Source: BQJD01 sp964350265 (GTDB lineage: Bacteria; Pseudomonadota; Gammaproteobacteria; Arenicellales; CAJQKF01). Taken from it: DNA of 64,000 bases. A program made the translations under genes and the position numbers. Below the pieces are notes generated by a model. That model saw nothing but the letters and a program-made list of their open reading frames with translations. It did no database searches and was not told where the DNA came from. The stretch lies in NCBI GenBank assembly GCA_964350265.1, contig CAYGJZ010000005.1:28401-92400 (forward strand). Direction: 5' to 3'. This document shows, one piece after another, positions 7,713-17,255 of the stretch (position 1 is its first letter; each line of letters begins with the position of its first letter).

Positions 7713-9124
7713 TCAGCGACCGCATCGGCAAGCTCGCGGTGCTGTTGTTCGTGGGCCTGTTCTTCGCCTACCTGTTCGGCCCGCTCATCATCATGAGCAT
7801 CACCGCCTTCAACACCGCCGAGTTTCCGCGCGTCTCGCCGTGGGACTGCTTCACCGTGGAGTGGTTCGACGTGCTGATGAACGACGACAAGCTGATGGAG
7901 GGGCTGCGCAACAGCTTCATCATCGGCTTCGGCGTGGTCCTGCTGGCGGTGCCCATCGGTCTTGCCGGCGCCCTGGTGCTGATGCAGGTCGGCCAGCGGG
8001 TGCGGCCCTGGTACTACACCATCGTGGTATCGCCGATCCTGATTCCCGGTGTCGTCCTCGGCATCTCCACGCTGATCTTCTGGGACCGTCTCGGCGCCAT
8101 GTTCAACGCCGACTACGAGTCGGTTTTCTACGACGGCATCTTCCTCACCATCATCGGCCAGACCACCTTCATCTCGGCCTATGCCATGCTGGTCTTCATC
8201 TCCCGCCTGCAGCGCTTCGACCCGGCGCTGGAAGAGGCGGCGCTCGACCTTGGCGCCAGCCACGTGCAGACCTTTCGCAAGATCCTGCTGCCGTTCCTGA
8301 AGCCGGCCATCGGCTCGGCCGCGGTGCTGGCCTTCCTCGCCTCCTTCGAGAACTACAACACCACCGTGTTCACCATCACCTCGGAGAGCACCCTGACCAC
8401 GGTGCTGGCGAGCAAGGTGCGCTACGGCATCAACCCGTCGATCAGCGCGCTGGCAGTGGTCATCGTCGCGCTGACCCTGTTCGCCGCCATCGTCATGGAG
8501 ATCAAGAAGCGCCGCACCGAGGCCTTCGAGAAGGCGATTTCCAAGGCCGTCATCGAGGGTACCGACGCGCTGTCGCGGCTGGGTCGGCAGAGCAACCGGC
8601 TGATCGATCCGGCCTTCGCCATGATCATCCTGATCTTCGTCGCCGGTATCGGCACCGCCTACTATGCCGGCAGCGTCGGCGTGGAGGAGTGCAAGGCCGA
8701 GGTCGCCGCGGAGAAGAAGCGCGACGTGGAGCGGCGCATTCGCGAGTTGCGCCAGCGGCAGATGTTCCAGGGCGCGCAGCCGGACGGTCGCCAGGGCGCC
8801 GCGGACGCCGCCGCCGGCACCAGCGGCATCAAGGCCAAGGGCACCGAGGGCTACCAGGGCATGTTCGCGCCGTCCAACCTGGAAAGCCAGGTGAAGGGCG
8901 AGGGCGAGGCGGCCGGCAGCGATGCCGCCCCGGCCGCGGGCACCGAGGGCTACCAGAACATCTTCGCCCCGTCCAACCTGGAAGGGCAGGTGGGCGGCCA
9001 GGAGGGCCAGGGTACCGAGGCAGCCGAGCCGCCGGCGGACGACGCCGGCAACGGCGACGGTGCAGGCGGCTACCAGGGCATCTTCGCGCCGACCAACCTC
9101 AAGGGCCAGGTCGGCGGCGACTAG
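7709..9124 (+). CDS. Polyamine ABC transporter permease (PotC type) with unusual C-terminal repeat tail
   Basis: 471 residues from the GTG at 7709, which overlaps the previous stop. Residues 1-265 are a normal PotC/PotI-like permease with the EAA loop EEAALDLGASHVQTFRKILL (175-194). The family usually ends there. Here the chain continues for about 200 residues: an extra hydrophobic helix (302-320), a charged coiled-coil-like stretch (328-352), then a low-complexity tail with three copies of a motif of the form GYQxIFAPSNLxGQV (about 381-395, 414-428, 454-468) separated by Gly/Ala/acidic linkers. The extra helix places the tail on the opposite membrane side from the canonical C-terminus, so probably periplasmic. 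The tail is not a frame error, since the frame stays open and repetitive to the stop. Confidence 0.88.
   Translation: MISDRIGKLAVLLFVGLFFAYLFGPLIIMSITAFNTAEFPRVSPWDCFTVEWFDVLMNDDKLMEGLRNSFIIGFGVVLLAVPIGLAGALVLMQVGQRVRPWYYTIVVSPILIPGVVLGISTLIFWDRLGAMFNADYESVFYDGIFLTIIGQTTFISAYAMLVFISRLQRFDPALEEAALDLGASHVQTFRKILLPFLKPAIGSAAVLAFLASFENYNTTVFTITSESTLTTVLASKVRYGINPSISALAVVIVALTLFAAIVMEIKKRRTEAFEKAISKAVIEGTDALSRLGRQSNRLIDPAFAMIILIFVAGIGTAYYAGSVGVEECKAEVAAEKKRDVERRIRELRQRQMFQGAQPDGRQGAADAAAGTSGIKAKGTEGYQGMFAPSNLESQVKGEGEAAGSDAAPAAGTEGYQNIFAPSNLEGQVGGQEGQGTEAAEPPADDAGNGDGAGGYQGIFAPTNLKGQVGGD
8840..9112 (+). repeat. Three in-frame coding repeats of a GYQxIFAPSNLxGQV motif
   Basis: Repeat units lie at about 8840-8893, 8939-8992 and 9065-9112. 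They are similar but not identical at the DNA level, with variable spacers, so they are conserved as protein motifs and not as recent DNA duplications. Confidence 0.8.
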
Positions 9125-9211
9125 CGCCCGGGCGGTGCCGCGGGTACAGTGTCCACGGCGACCGCCTGACGACGATCGCCAGCAACCACCGGTAGGGAGG
9201 CCCGCATTCAC

Positions 9212-10264
9212 ATGCCAGTACGCACTACCTGCATCGGGGCCTACCCGAAACCGGAGTATGTCCGCCTGCCGGACTGGTTCTCCATTCCCGCCGGCCCGGA
9301 CAGCGCCGATCCCACCGAGACCTGGCAGGCCGCCTTCGACGCGCTCGGACCGGATGCCGCCGAGATCCTTGACCGCGGCGTTGCCGAGGCCATCTCCGAC
9401 CAGGTGGATGCCGGCATCGACGTGCCCACCGATGGCGAGATCCCGCGCGAGAACTACATCCACTACCACTGCCGACACCTGCAGGGCTTCGACTTCTCCA
9501 CGCTGACGGAGAAGGTGCTGCGCAACGGCGCCTATACCGCCAGGCTGCCCACCATTACCGGGCCGGTGGCCGCCCGCGATGTCTTCCTCGTCGACGACTA
9601 CCGCCGTGCCCAGGCACATTGCGATCGGCCGGTGAAGATCACCATGCCCGGACCGATGACCATTACCGACACCAATGCCGACGACTACTACCACGATCCC
9701 GCGCGCCTCGGCGCCGATCTTGCCGATGCGCTGAACCGCGAGGTGCTGGCGCTGGCCGAGGCCGGCTGCCGGCACATCCAGATCGACGAACCGCTGTTCG
9801 CGCGCAAGCCGACCGAAGCCCTGGCCTATGGCTTCGCCAACCTCGAGCGTGCCTTCGCCCACTGTCCGCCGGAGGTCACCCGCACCGTGCACATGTGCTG
9901 CGGCTACCCCGATCGCCTGGACAACCCGGATTATCCCAAGGCCGACCGTCATGCCTACCTGGAACTGGCCGATGCCATCGAAGCCTCCAGCATCGACGCG
10001 GTCTCGCTGGAGGATGCCCATCGACCGAACGCCGCGGCCTTGTTCGAGCGCTTTCGGCAGACCACCCTGATCATCGGCTTCGTCGCCGTCGCCCGCAGCC
10101 GGGTGGAAGAGGTGGAGGAGATTCGCCGTCGCATGCGCGAGGTGCTGGCGGTGGTGGACGCCGAACGACTGGTGGCGGCGCCGGACTGTGGCCTGGGCCT
10201 GCTCGGCCGGGAGCGGGCGCGGGCCAAGCTCGACCACCTGTGTCGCGCCGCCCGCGCGGTGTGA
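9212..10264 (+). CDS. MetE C-terminal-like (cobalamin-independent methionine synthase family) protein
   Basis: 350 residues, less than half of full MetE (about 750), corresponding only to its catalytic C-terminal barrel. Likely zinc ligands are the histidine and cysteine in VHMCCGYPD, a glutamate in SLEDAH, and the cysteine in APDCGLG near the end, which matches the MetE/UROD-like pattern. The family transfers methyl groups from methyltetrahydrofolate or other donors to thiols. Such stand-alone barrels often serve other methyl donors or breakdown pathways, so methionine synthesis should not be assumed. GGAGG lies 12 nt before the ATG. A VOC protein gene follows 13 bp downstream. Confidence 0.8.
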   Translation: MPVRTTCIGAYPKPEYVRLPDWFSIPAGPDSADPTETWQAAFDALGPDAAEILDRGVAEAISDQVDAGIDVPTDGEIPRENYIHYHCRHLQGFDFSTLTEKVLRNGAYTARLPTITGPVAARDVFLVDDYRRAQAHCDRPVKITMPGPMTITDTNADDYYHDPARLGADLADALNREVLALAEAGCRHIQIDEPLFARKPTEALAYGFANLERAFAHCPPEVTRTVHMCCGYPDRLDNPDYPKADRHAYLELADAIEASSIDAVSLEDAHRPNAAALFERFRQTTLIIGFVAVARSRVEEVEEIRRRMREVLAVVDAERLVAAPDCGLGLLGRERARAKLDHLCRAARAV

Positions 10265-10277
10265 GAGGGGCAGCTCG

Positions 10278-10691
10278 ATGATCCGGGTGGCGGGAATCGA
10301 CCACGTGGTGCTGCGCAGCGCCGATGCCGAGCGCCTGGTGGCCTTCTACGGCGAGGTGCTTGGCTGCGCGGTGGAACGACGCACCGCGCCCGAGGTCGGC
10401 CTGGTGCAGTTGCGCGCCGGCAACGCACTGGTCGACATCGTCTCCGTGGACGGCAGTCTTGGTCGCGCAGGCGGCGCGGCGCCGGGAACCGGGGGGCGCA
10501 ACATGGATCACCTGTGCCTGCGCCTGCTGGATTTCGACGAGGCGGCCATACGCCGTCACCTGGCCAGCCATGGCGTCGAAGCGGGTGAAACCGCGCGTCG
10601 TTACGGCGCCGAGGGCAGCGGACCGTCGATCTACATCAGCGACCCCGACGGCAACGTGGTGGAACTGAAGGGGCCGCCGGCGCCGGACTGA
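10278..10691 (+). CDS. VOC (glyoxalase/dioxygenase fold) protein
   Basis: 137 residues; ATG at 10278 chosen because GAGGGG precedes it. Two beta-alpha-beta-beta-beta modules of the vicinal-oxygen-chelate fold are readable: IDHVVLRSADAERLVAFYGE at the start, MDHLCLRLLDFDE mid-protein, and YISDPDGNVVELKG at the end. Candidate metal ligands are His in IDHV, His in MDHL and Glu in VVELK. It follows the MetE-like gene by 13 bp and is probably cotranscribed. The substrate is unknown. Confidence 0.85.
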   Translation: MIRVAGIDHVVLRSADAERLVAFYGEVLGCAVERRTAPEVGLVQLRAGNALVDIVSVDGSLGRAGGAAPGTGGRNMDHLCLRLLDFDEAAIRRHLASHGVEAGETARRYGAEGSGPSIYISDPDGNVVELKGPPAPD

Positions 10692-10699
10692 GGCGGCGC

Positions 10700-11050
10700 T
10701 CAGCCCTCGTCGTGCTGCTGCCGGCTGTCGGCCGGCGCCTGGTCGCGGTCATCGATGCCATAGTCGCGCACGACCTCGGCGATGCGCAGCCGGTAGTCCT
10801 TGAAGTAGCTCGACCGGCCCAGTGCCTGGGCCTTGCGGTGCTCCGGCAGGTTGCGCCAGTTGGCCAGCGCCTCCTCGTCGCGGAAGAAGCTCAAGGAGAG
10901 CACCTTGCCGGGGGTGGACAGGCTCTCGAAGCGCTCGACGGAGAGAAAGCCGTCGATGGTTTCCAACAGCGGTCGCAGCGCCGCGGCCGTGTCCAGGTAG
11001 TGGCTGCGCCGGTCCTCGTGGGGCGTGACTTCGAAGATCACCGCGATCAT
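10700..11050 (-). CDS. Antibiotic biosynthesis monooxygenase (ABM) domain protein
   Basis: 116 residues. The start at 11050 is supported by AAGGAG 9 nt upstream. The single ferredoxin-like ABM domain opens with MIAVIFEVTPHEDRRSHYLD and contains the usual SVERFES and LSFFRDEEALANWRN strands and helices. Members are small cofactor-free oxygenases, haem-degrading enzymes or stress proteins that work as dimers. It is divergent from the ArsR-type regulator with a 137-bp spacer, so that regulator is its likely controller. Confidence 0.85.
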   Translation of the reverse strand: MIAVIFEVTPHEDRRSHYLDTAAALRPLLETIDGFLSVERFESLSTPGKVLSLSFFRDEEALANWRNLPEHRKAQALGRSSYFKDYRLRIAEVVRDYGIDDRDQAPADSRQQHDEG

Positions 11051-11187
11051 GGCTTGGCTCCTTGTTGGCATTCGTTGGCTGCGGGCAGGTCGGCAATTCT
11101 CGCCCCCGGCGGGGTCGTTGACCAGACCTTTGACAGCATGCAGGGTAGGGGAATAGGCTGCCTGGATACTTCGACGGGTAACGAACC

Positions 11188-12056
11188 ATGCCTGCACCCC
11201 CGATAGCCGCCCTCGGCGCGTTGATCGGCGACCCGGCCCGCGCCTTGATGCTCTCGGCGCTGATGGACGGCTGTGCCCGCACCGCCACCGAGCTGGCGGT
11301 GGAGGCCGGCATCGGTCGTGCCACCGCCAGCGCCCATCTCGCCAAGCTCACCGCTCGCGGGCTGCTGTCGCTGGAGCGGCAGGGACGGCACCGCTACTTC
11401 CGTCTTGCCTCCGACGAGGTCGCATCGGTGCTGGAGTCGCTGATGGTGCTCGGCGCCTCGACGCCGCCTGCGCGTCACCCGCCGCGCGAGGACGCCGAGC
11501 GCGAGGCGCGCAGTTGCTACGACCACCTGGCCGGGCGCCTCGGCGTCGAACTGCTCGATGCCCTCGGCCGGGCCGGGCATCTCGCGCTGGCAGGCGACGA
11601 GGTTGTCCTGTCGCCCGGCGGGCGCGACTTCTTCCTTGCCGAGGGGATCGACATCGAATCGCTGGAGCNNNNNNNNNNNNNNNNNNNNNNNNNNNNNNNN
11701 NNNNNNNNNNNNNNNNNNNNNNNNNNNNNNNNNNNNNNNNNNNNNNNNNNNNNNNNNNNNNNNNNNNNCCCGGCGGGCGCGACTTCTTCCTTGCCGAGGG
11801 GATCGACATCGAATCGCTGGAGCGCGGTCGTCGGCGCATGGCCCGGCTGTGCCTGGACTGGAGCGAGCGTCGTCACCACCTCGCCGGCGCCCTCGGTGCC
11901 GCGCTGTTCGACGGCTTCCTCGCCAGGGGATGGATCGAGCGCGCGGCGGGCAGCCGCGCGGTACGGGTCACTGCCCGCGGTCGACCGGCCCTGCGGCAAT
12001 GGTTCGGGGTGGACGTGGTCGAGCAGCAGCCACGTTCCGGCCGCGCATCCGGCTAG
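11188..12056 (+). CDS. ArsR-family winged-helix regulator, interrupted by an artificial N gap
   Basis: As written, the frame is broken by 100 N. The 55 bp before the gap (11614-11668) are repeated exactly after it (11769-11823), and removing 155 bp leaves a 714-bp frame encoding 237 residues. Residues 1-80 form the ArsR winged helix (TATELAVEAGIGRATASAHL is the recognition region). The C-terminal half is an extra helical domain, longer than minimal ArsR proteins of about 110 residues. No cysteine-rich metal site is obvious in the helix, so the ligand is unknown. It probably represses the divergent ABM gene. Its stop overlaps the convergent gene at 12053 by 4 bp. Confidence 0.85.
11614..11823. 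other. Assembly gap: 100 N flanked by identical 55-bp ends
   Basis: N run at 11669-11768. The left flank 11614-11668 and the right flank 11769-11823 are identical. The offset of 155 bp is not a multiple of three, yet collapsing it restores the ArsR frame, so the gap is a scaffolding artefact with no missing sequence. Confidence 0.95.
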
Positions 12057-12496
12057 GGCTGCGTGGCGATGCCGCGGAAAAAGTCTGCCGCCTCCAGGCC
12101 CTCGGTGCGGCACCAGTTGCGGAAACCGCCGAGGCCACGGTTCTGCCATTCGGCATCGGCCCGTTTCCAGCCTTCCATGCGTGCCTGCTCGACGTCGTCG
12201 ACCTGCAACGAGCCGGCCGCGATGATGCGGTCCCGCTCGCGGCGGAAGCCCTCCGCCACCAGCGGCGCCACCAGCGAGCAGTAGCTGGCCACCTCCACGC
12301 GGTAGACGAGGTCGGCGAGGGCGCCAGCGTGGTCCGTGTCCTGCGCGGCCGCCGTGCCTGCCAGCAGGGCGAGGGCGCACAACGCCGACCGCCCGGCCCG
12401 TGGCCGGGTTGGATCATGCCGTCGCCGGGTACTGGCCCTACTGGTGCCGACCGGGTTGCAGCACACTGGCACACCACGCACAATGCGGCGACGCAT
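12053..12496 (-). CDS. Small secreted protein of unknown function
   Basis: The frame encodes a hydrophobic segment SALCALALLAGTAAA followed by a probable signal-peptidase cut before QDTDHAG, then about 85 mature residues with two cysteines (ASYCSLVAP and NWCRTEG). I do not recognise the family with certainty. The start is unresolved: the ATG at 12496 would give an unusually long 37-residue n-region, and no in-frame alternative has a convincing ribosome site. It converges on the ArsR gene with a 4-bp overlap and is back-to-back with mmsA. The clear signal peptide argues for a real gene. Confidence 0.6.
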   Translation of the reverse strand: MRRRIVRGVPVCCNPVGTSRASTRRRHDPTRPRAGRSALCALALLAGTAAAQDTDHAGALADLVYRVEVASYCSLVAPLVAEGFRRERDRIIAAGSLQVDDVEQARMEGWKRADAEWQNRGLGGFRNWCRTEGLEAADFFRGIATQP

Positions 12497-12573
12497 GCCC
12501 GTCTTCCGGGCCCGGCGCGTTCGCCGTGGAAGCTGCCTGCTTCGCCATGCACTGCACATTCGAGGAAATGCCG

Positions 12574-14091
<1,518 letters not shown>

Positions 14092-14169
14092 CCGCCCTTC
14101 GGCCCGGTCGATCCGGCCCGCGGGCCGGGTCGGCGTGCCGCCAGTTCGCCCAGCAACGGAGCTTGAACG

Positions 14170-15033
14170 ATGACGACGCGGTTGCCGCTGCTCGCCTTGG
14201 CCTTGGCCATGCTCCCCGTTCCCGCCGTCGCCGACGAGGTCGAGCGCGGTGCCTACCTGGTGGCCGCCGGCGGCTGCGTGGGCTGCCACACCGTCGAGGA
14301 CGGTGAAGACGCCGACTACCTCGCCGGGGGCCGGGCGCTGGCCTCTCCGTTCGGCACCTTCTACGCCCCCAACATTACCCCCGACGTGGAAACCGGTATC
14401 GGCGGATTCAGCGACGAGGACTTTCTGCGCGCCTTCCGCGAAGGTGTCGCGCCCGACGGGCGCCACTACTACCCGGCCTTTCCCTATACCTCCTACACCG
14501 GCATTCGCGACCAGGACCTGCTGGCCATCAAGGCCTACCTGGACAGCGTCGCGCCGGTGCGGCGGGAAAACCGTGCCCACGAACTCGCCTGGTATGCCTC
14601 GATGCGCTGGTCACTGGGGCCGTGGAAGACGCTGTTCTTCAAGCCCGGCGAATTCGTCGCCGATCCCGACCGCGACGAGCAGTGGAACCGCGGCGCCTAC
14701 CTGGTGCGGCACCTGGGGCACTGCGGCGAGTGCCACAGCCCGCGCAACGCCATTGGCGTGGTCGACGCCTCGCGGGAACTGGCCGGCAATGCCAACGGCG
14801 CCGACGGCGAGTCGGTGCCCAACATCACGCCCCACGACAGCGGCATCGGTAGCTGGTCGTCCGGCGACCTGTCGGACCTGCTGGAGATCGGCATGTACCC
14901 GGACGGCGATTTCGTCGGCGGTTCGATGACCGAGGTGGTGGACCACGGCACCGCCCGGCTGACCGCCGACGACCGTGCCGCCATCATCGCCTACCTGCAG
15001 GCACTGCCGCCGTTGCCCGACGCCTCGGAGTAG
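14170..15033 (+). CDS. Dihaem cytochrome c (alcohol dehydrogenase-type subunit)
   Basis: 287 residues; GGAG precedes the ATG. A Sec signal peptide ends near PAVADE. Two haem c sites are present: CVGCH at about 37-41 and CGECH near 190. Conserved phrases such as APNITPDVETGIGGFSDEDF and VPNITPHDSGIG are typical of the cytochrome c subunits that pair with periplasmic quinoprotein or flavoprotein dehydrogenases. No dehydrogenase partner lies beside it here, since mmsA is cytoplasmic, so its electron donor is unknown. Confidence 0.9.
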   Translation: MTTRLPLLALALAMLPVPAVADEVERGAYLVAAGGCVGCHTVEDGEDADYLAGGRALASPFGTFYAPNITPDVETGIGGFSDEDFLRAFREGVAPDGRHYYPAFPYTSYTGIRDQDLLAIKAYLDSVAPVRRENRAHELAWYASMRWSLGPWKTLFFKPGEFVADPDRDEQWNRGAYLVRHLGHCGECHSPRNAIGVVDASRELAGNANGADGESVPNITPHDSGIGSWSSGDLSDLLEIGMYPDGDFVGGSMTEVVDHGTARLTADDRAAIIAYLQALPPLPDASE

Positions 15034-15049
15034 TCGCCGCCCAGGTCGC

Positions 15050-16567
15050 TCAGGCCGGTCGCGCCACCGCCCGACGCCAGTCGCTGTCGGCGTTGAAGGC
15101 CTGGTCCGCGGCCGACAGCGACAGGCTGGTGGGCAGCGCGGCATGCTCGAAACCGTAGGTCGCACGGCGCAGGTGCAGGTAGTCCTCCACCCGGTCGAGC
15201 ACCAGCCGGCCGGTGCCGCCCGCCATCGGGTGGATGCCCTGCGAGGCGATGTAGCGACAGAACACGGTGAACTCGGGAAACTCGTCCATCCGGTTTCGCT
15301 GCCCCATCAGGTGGCGGTAGTAGTCCACGTAGCAGTGGTAGAGCAGCCGTTCCAGCTCCGGGCCCGGCAGGGTCGGGTGGCGCCAGACCGAGCAGGTGGT
15401 GTCGAAGCGGTCGAGGTTGCGTTCCCGCACCAGTCCACGGGCCATGAAGTCGTCGTACTGCTCGGTGCCTGGAATCGGGGTAAGCACGTAGAACGAGGCC
15501 ACCGGCGGGTTCAGGCCCTTCAGGATTTCCAGGCCGTCGAGGATGCTTTCCTCGGTGTCCTCGGCGAAGCCGATGATGTTGGAGAAGTGGGCGCGGATGC
15601 CGTTGTCCCGGCACAGCGCGGCCAGCTTGGCGTACTTCTTCGGGTAGTTGTGGAACTTGCTCGCCGCCTTGAGGGTTTCGCGGTTGAAGGATTCCACGCC
15701 GATGAACATCTCGAAGCAGCCGGCCCGGCGCAGCAGGTCGAACAGCGGCTCCTGGTTGACCACATGGGTGTCGCACTGGCAGAAGAAGCGCAGGCCCAGA
15801 TCGGCGTCGATCATCGCCTCGAGCAGCTCGGTCACCTGCGGGTACTTGTTGAAATTGTCGGACACGAAGGCGATGTAGCGCACACCGCCGTCACGTGCCC
15901 GGCGCAGGCTTTCCATGGTGGTCTCGATGGCGGCACTGCGTACCGGGTGCCCGGCGATCTTCACCACCGAGCAGTAGTTGCAGCGGTACGGGCAGCCGCG
16001 CACCGGGTACAGACCGAGCATGGGCAGCACGTAGCGATCCAGCTCGCCGGCCGAGGGCGGCTCGACCACCGCGCCTTCCAGCTGCTTCTGCCAGCGAATG
16101 CCGGGGCTGTAGACATCGTCCAGTCGCCCGCCGATGGCATCGTGCAGGATGTTCATCCACACCACCTCGGCTTCGCCCATGGCGATGGAGATGCCGTTGC
16201 CCTGCATCTCGCGGGTGTCGCAGGTCATCGCGTGGGGACCGCCGATGACACAGTGTTCCACGCCCCGGGAGCGGGCCAGCGCGGCGAGGTCGAGGGCGCG
16301 GTGAAACTGGTGTGACTGCACGCCGACCAGTGCCAGCAGGGTCGGTGACGAGGGGTCGGCGCGCAGTTGGTCGAGGTAGGCGAGATCGCTGCGCACGTAC
16401 TCGTCGACGGTGTGCACCTCCACCGCCACGCCGTCGATTTCCCGCGGCGTCAGGCTGGCGATGTGGTACAGGCTGGCATTGGGCATGAAGCCGTGGCCGA
16501 AGCGTTCCACCGCGCCGTCGATGGCGTACTTGCTGGGCTTGACGAGAACCACGCGGAGCTTGTTCAT
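15050..16567 (-). CDS. B12-binding-domain radical SAM protein
   Basis: 505 residues; start at 16567 supported by AGGAAAGGGG. The N-terminal 180 residues resemble the cobalamin-binding Rossmann domain of class B radical SAM enzymes (GGPHAMTCDTREMQGN). The 4Fe-4S site is CPYRCNYC (C192, C196, C199), with SAM-binding strands FVSDNFNKYP and FIGVESFNRETL downstream and a C-terminal helical domain. No strict cobalamin lower-ligand DxHxxG is seen, which is common in this group. Substrates vary widely (lipids, hopanoids, natural products), and no neighbour hints at one. It is cytoplasmic and is transcribed alone on this strand. Confidence 0.87.
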   Translation of the reverse strand: MNKLRVVLVKPSKYAIDGAVERFGHGFMPNASLYHIASLTPREIDGVAVEVHTVDEYVRSDLAYLDQLRADPSSPTLLALVGVQSHQFHRALDLAALARSRGVEHCVIGGPHAMTCDTREMQGNGISIAMGEAEVVWMNILHDAIGGRLDDVYSPGIRWQKQLEGAVVEPPSAGELDRYVLPMLGLYPVRGCPYRCNYCSVVKIAGHPVRSAAIETTMESLRRARDGGVRYIAFVSDNFNKYPQVTELLEAMIDADLGLRFFCQCDTHVVNQEPLFDLLRRAGCFEMFIGVESFNRETLKAASKFHNYPKKYAKLAALCRDNGIRAHFSNIIGFAEDTEESILDGLEILKGLNPPVASFYVLTPIPGTEQYDDFMARGLVRERNLDRFDTTCSVWRHPTLPGPELERLLYHCYVDYYRHLMGQRNRMDEFPEFTVFCRYIASQGIHPMAGGTGRLVLDRVEDYLHLRRATYGFEHAALPTSLSLSAADQAFNADSDWRRAVARPA

Positions 16568-16859
16568 ATTCCCCTTTCCTGGCCGGTCGGCGGTGCCGGG
16601 CAACGCTTCCGTTCCCACGGCCTGTGCGTGCCGTGTACCGCCGATCGGCCGGTTGGTGGCGGTCGGCGTACCGTCTGCGCGGTACGGCACATTTCCTGCC
16701 CAACAGGGTATCATATCGGCGAGGCGCGGCCGCAGGGGAGATTCCCGGAGAATCGGGACAGGCCCGGGGGAGTGTGTTTAAATCCCGCTGTCGCTGCCGA
16801 CCGTACAAGGCATGACAAAACCGGCAGATGGTGTCGACGAACTGGCAGGAGAGAGCGCT

Positions 16860-17255
16860 ATGAATGCATCTGACTCGTTGGGCAAACTCATTTTCCGACT
16901 CACCCTCGGTGGACTGATGTTGTTTCACGGCGTCGCCAAGGTGACCAACCCGGGGAGTATCGAGTTCATTACCGGCAAGGTGGTGGAACTGGGACTGCCC
17001 GACCTCTTGGCCTACGGCGTCTACGTGGGCGAGGTGCTGGCGCCGATCCTGGTCATCATCGGGCTGTTCGCACGCATCGGCGGACTGCTGATCGCCATCA
17101 ACATGGTCTTCGCGGTCCTGCTGGTGCACATGGGCGACCTGAGCATCATCACCCAGACCGGTGGCTGGAAGCTGGAACTGCAGGCCTTCTTCTTCTTCGG
17201 CGGCCTGTCCCTGCTGTTCATGGGCAGCGGCGACTTCGCCGCGCGGCCCGACTAG
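16860..17255 (+). CDS. DoxX-family membrane protein
   Basis: 131 residues; the ATG at 16860 has AGGAGAGA upstream, and an in-frame ATG at 16812 lacks it. Four membrane helices are readable, with the DoxX signature LTLGGLMLFHGVAKVTNPGS at the first helix. DoxX relatives occur with thiol or quinol redox systems and oxidative stress functions; the precise role is not defined. Its stop overlaps the convergent Rieske oxygenase gene by 4 bp. Confidence 0.87.
   Translation: MNASDSLGKLIFRLTLGGLMLFHGVAKVTNPGSIEFITGKVVELGLPDLLAYGVYVGEVLAPILVIIGLFARIGGLLIAINMVFAVLLVHMGDLSIITQTGGWKLELQAFFFFGGLSLLFMGSGDFAARPD

Noticed and set aside
7622..10237. 871-codon open frame on the minus strand
   Set aside because: Shadow of the permease, MetE-like and other plus-strand genes; the plus-strand frames carry clear family motifs.
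9212..10264. Truncated or frameshifted full-length metE
   Set aside because: No N-terminal MetE barrel is present upstream; the gene has its own ribosome site and a normal stop, so it is a natural short family member.
11614..11823. 55-bp direct repeats flanking the N run as a transposon target or regulatory repeat
   Set aside because: They are contig-end overlaps: same length at two sites, always around exactly 100 N, and collapse restores the frame.
14092..14169. Terminator after mmsA
   Set aside because: A 7-bp GC palindrome exists but there is no T-run after it.
16755..16800. tRNA-like T-arm (GTTTAAATCCC)
   Set aside because: Flanking bases do not pair into a T stem, and no acceptor or anticodon stem can be drawn.
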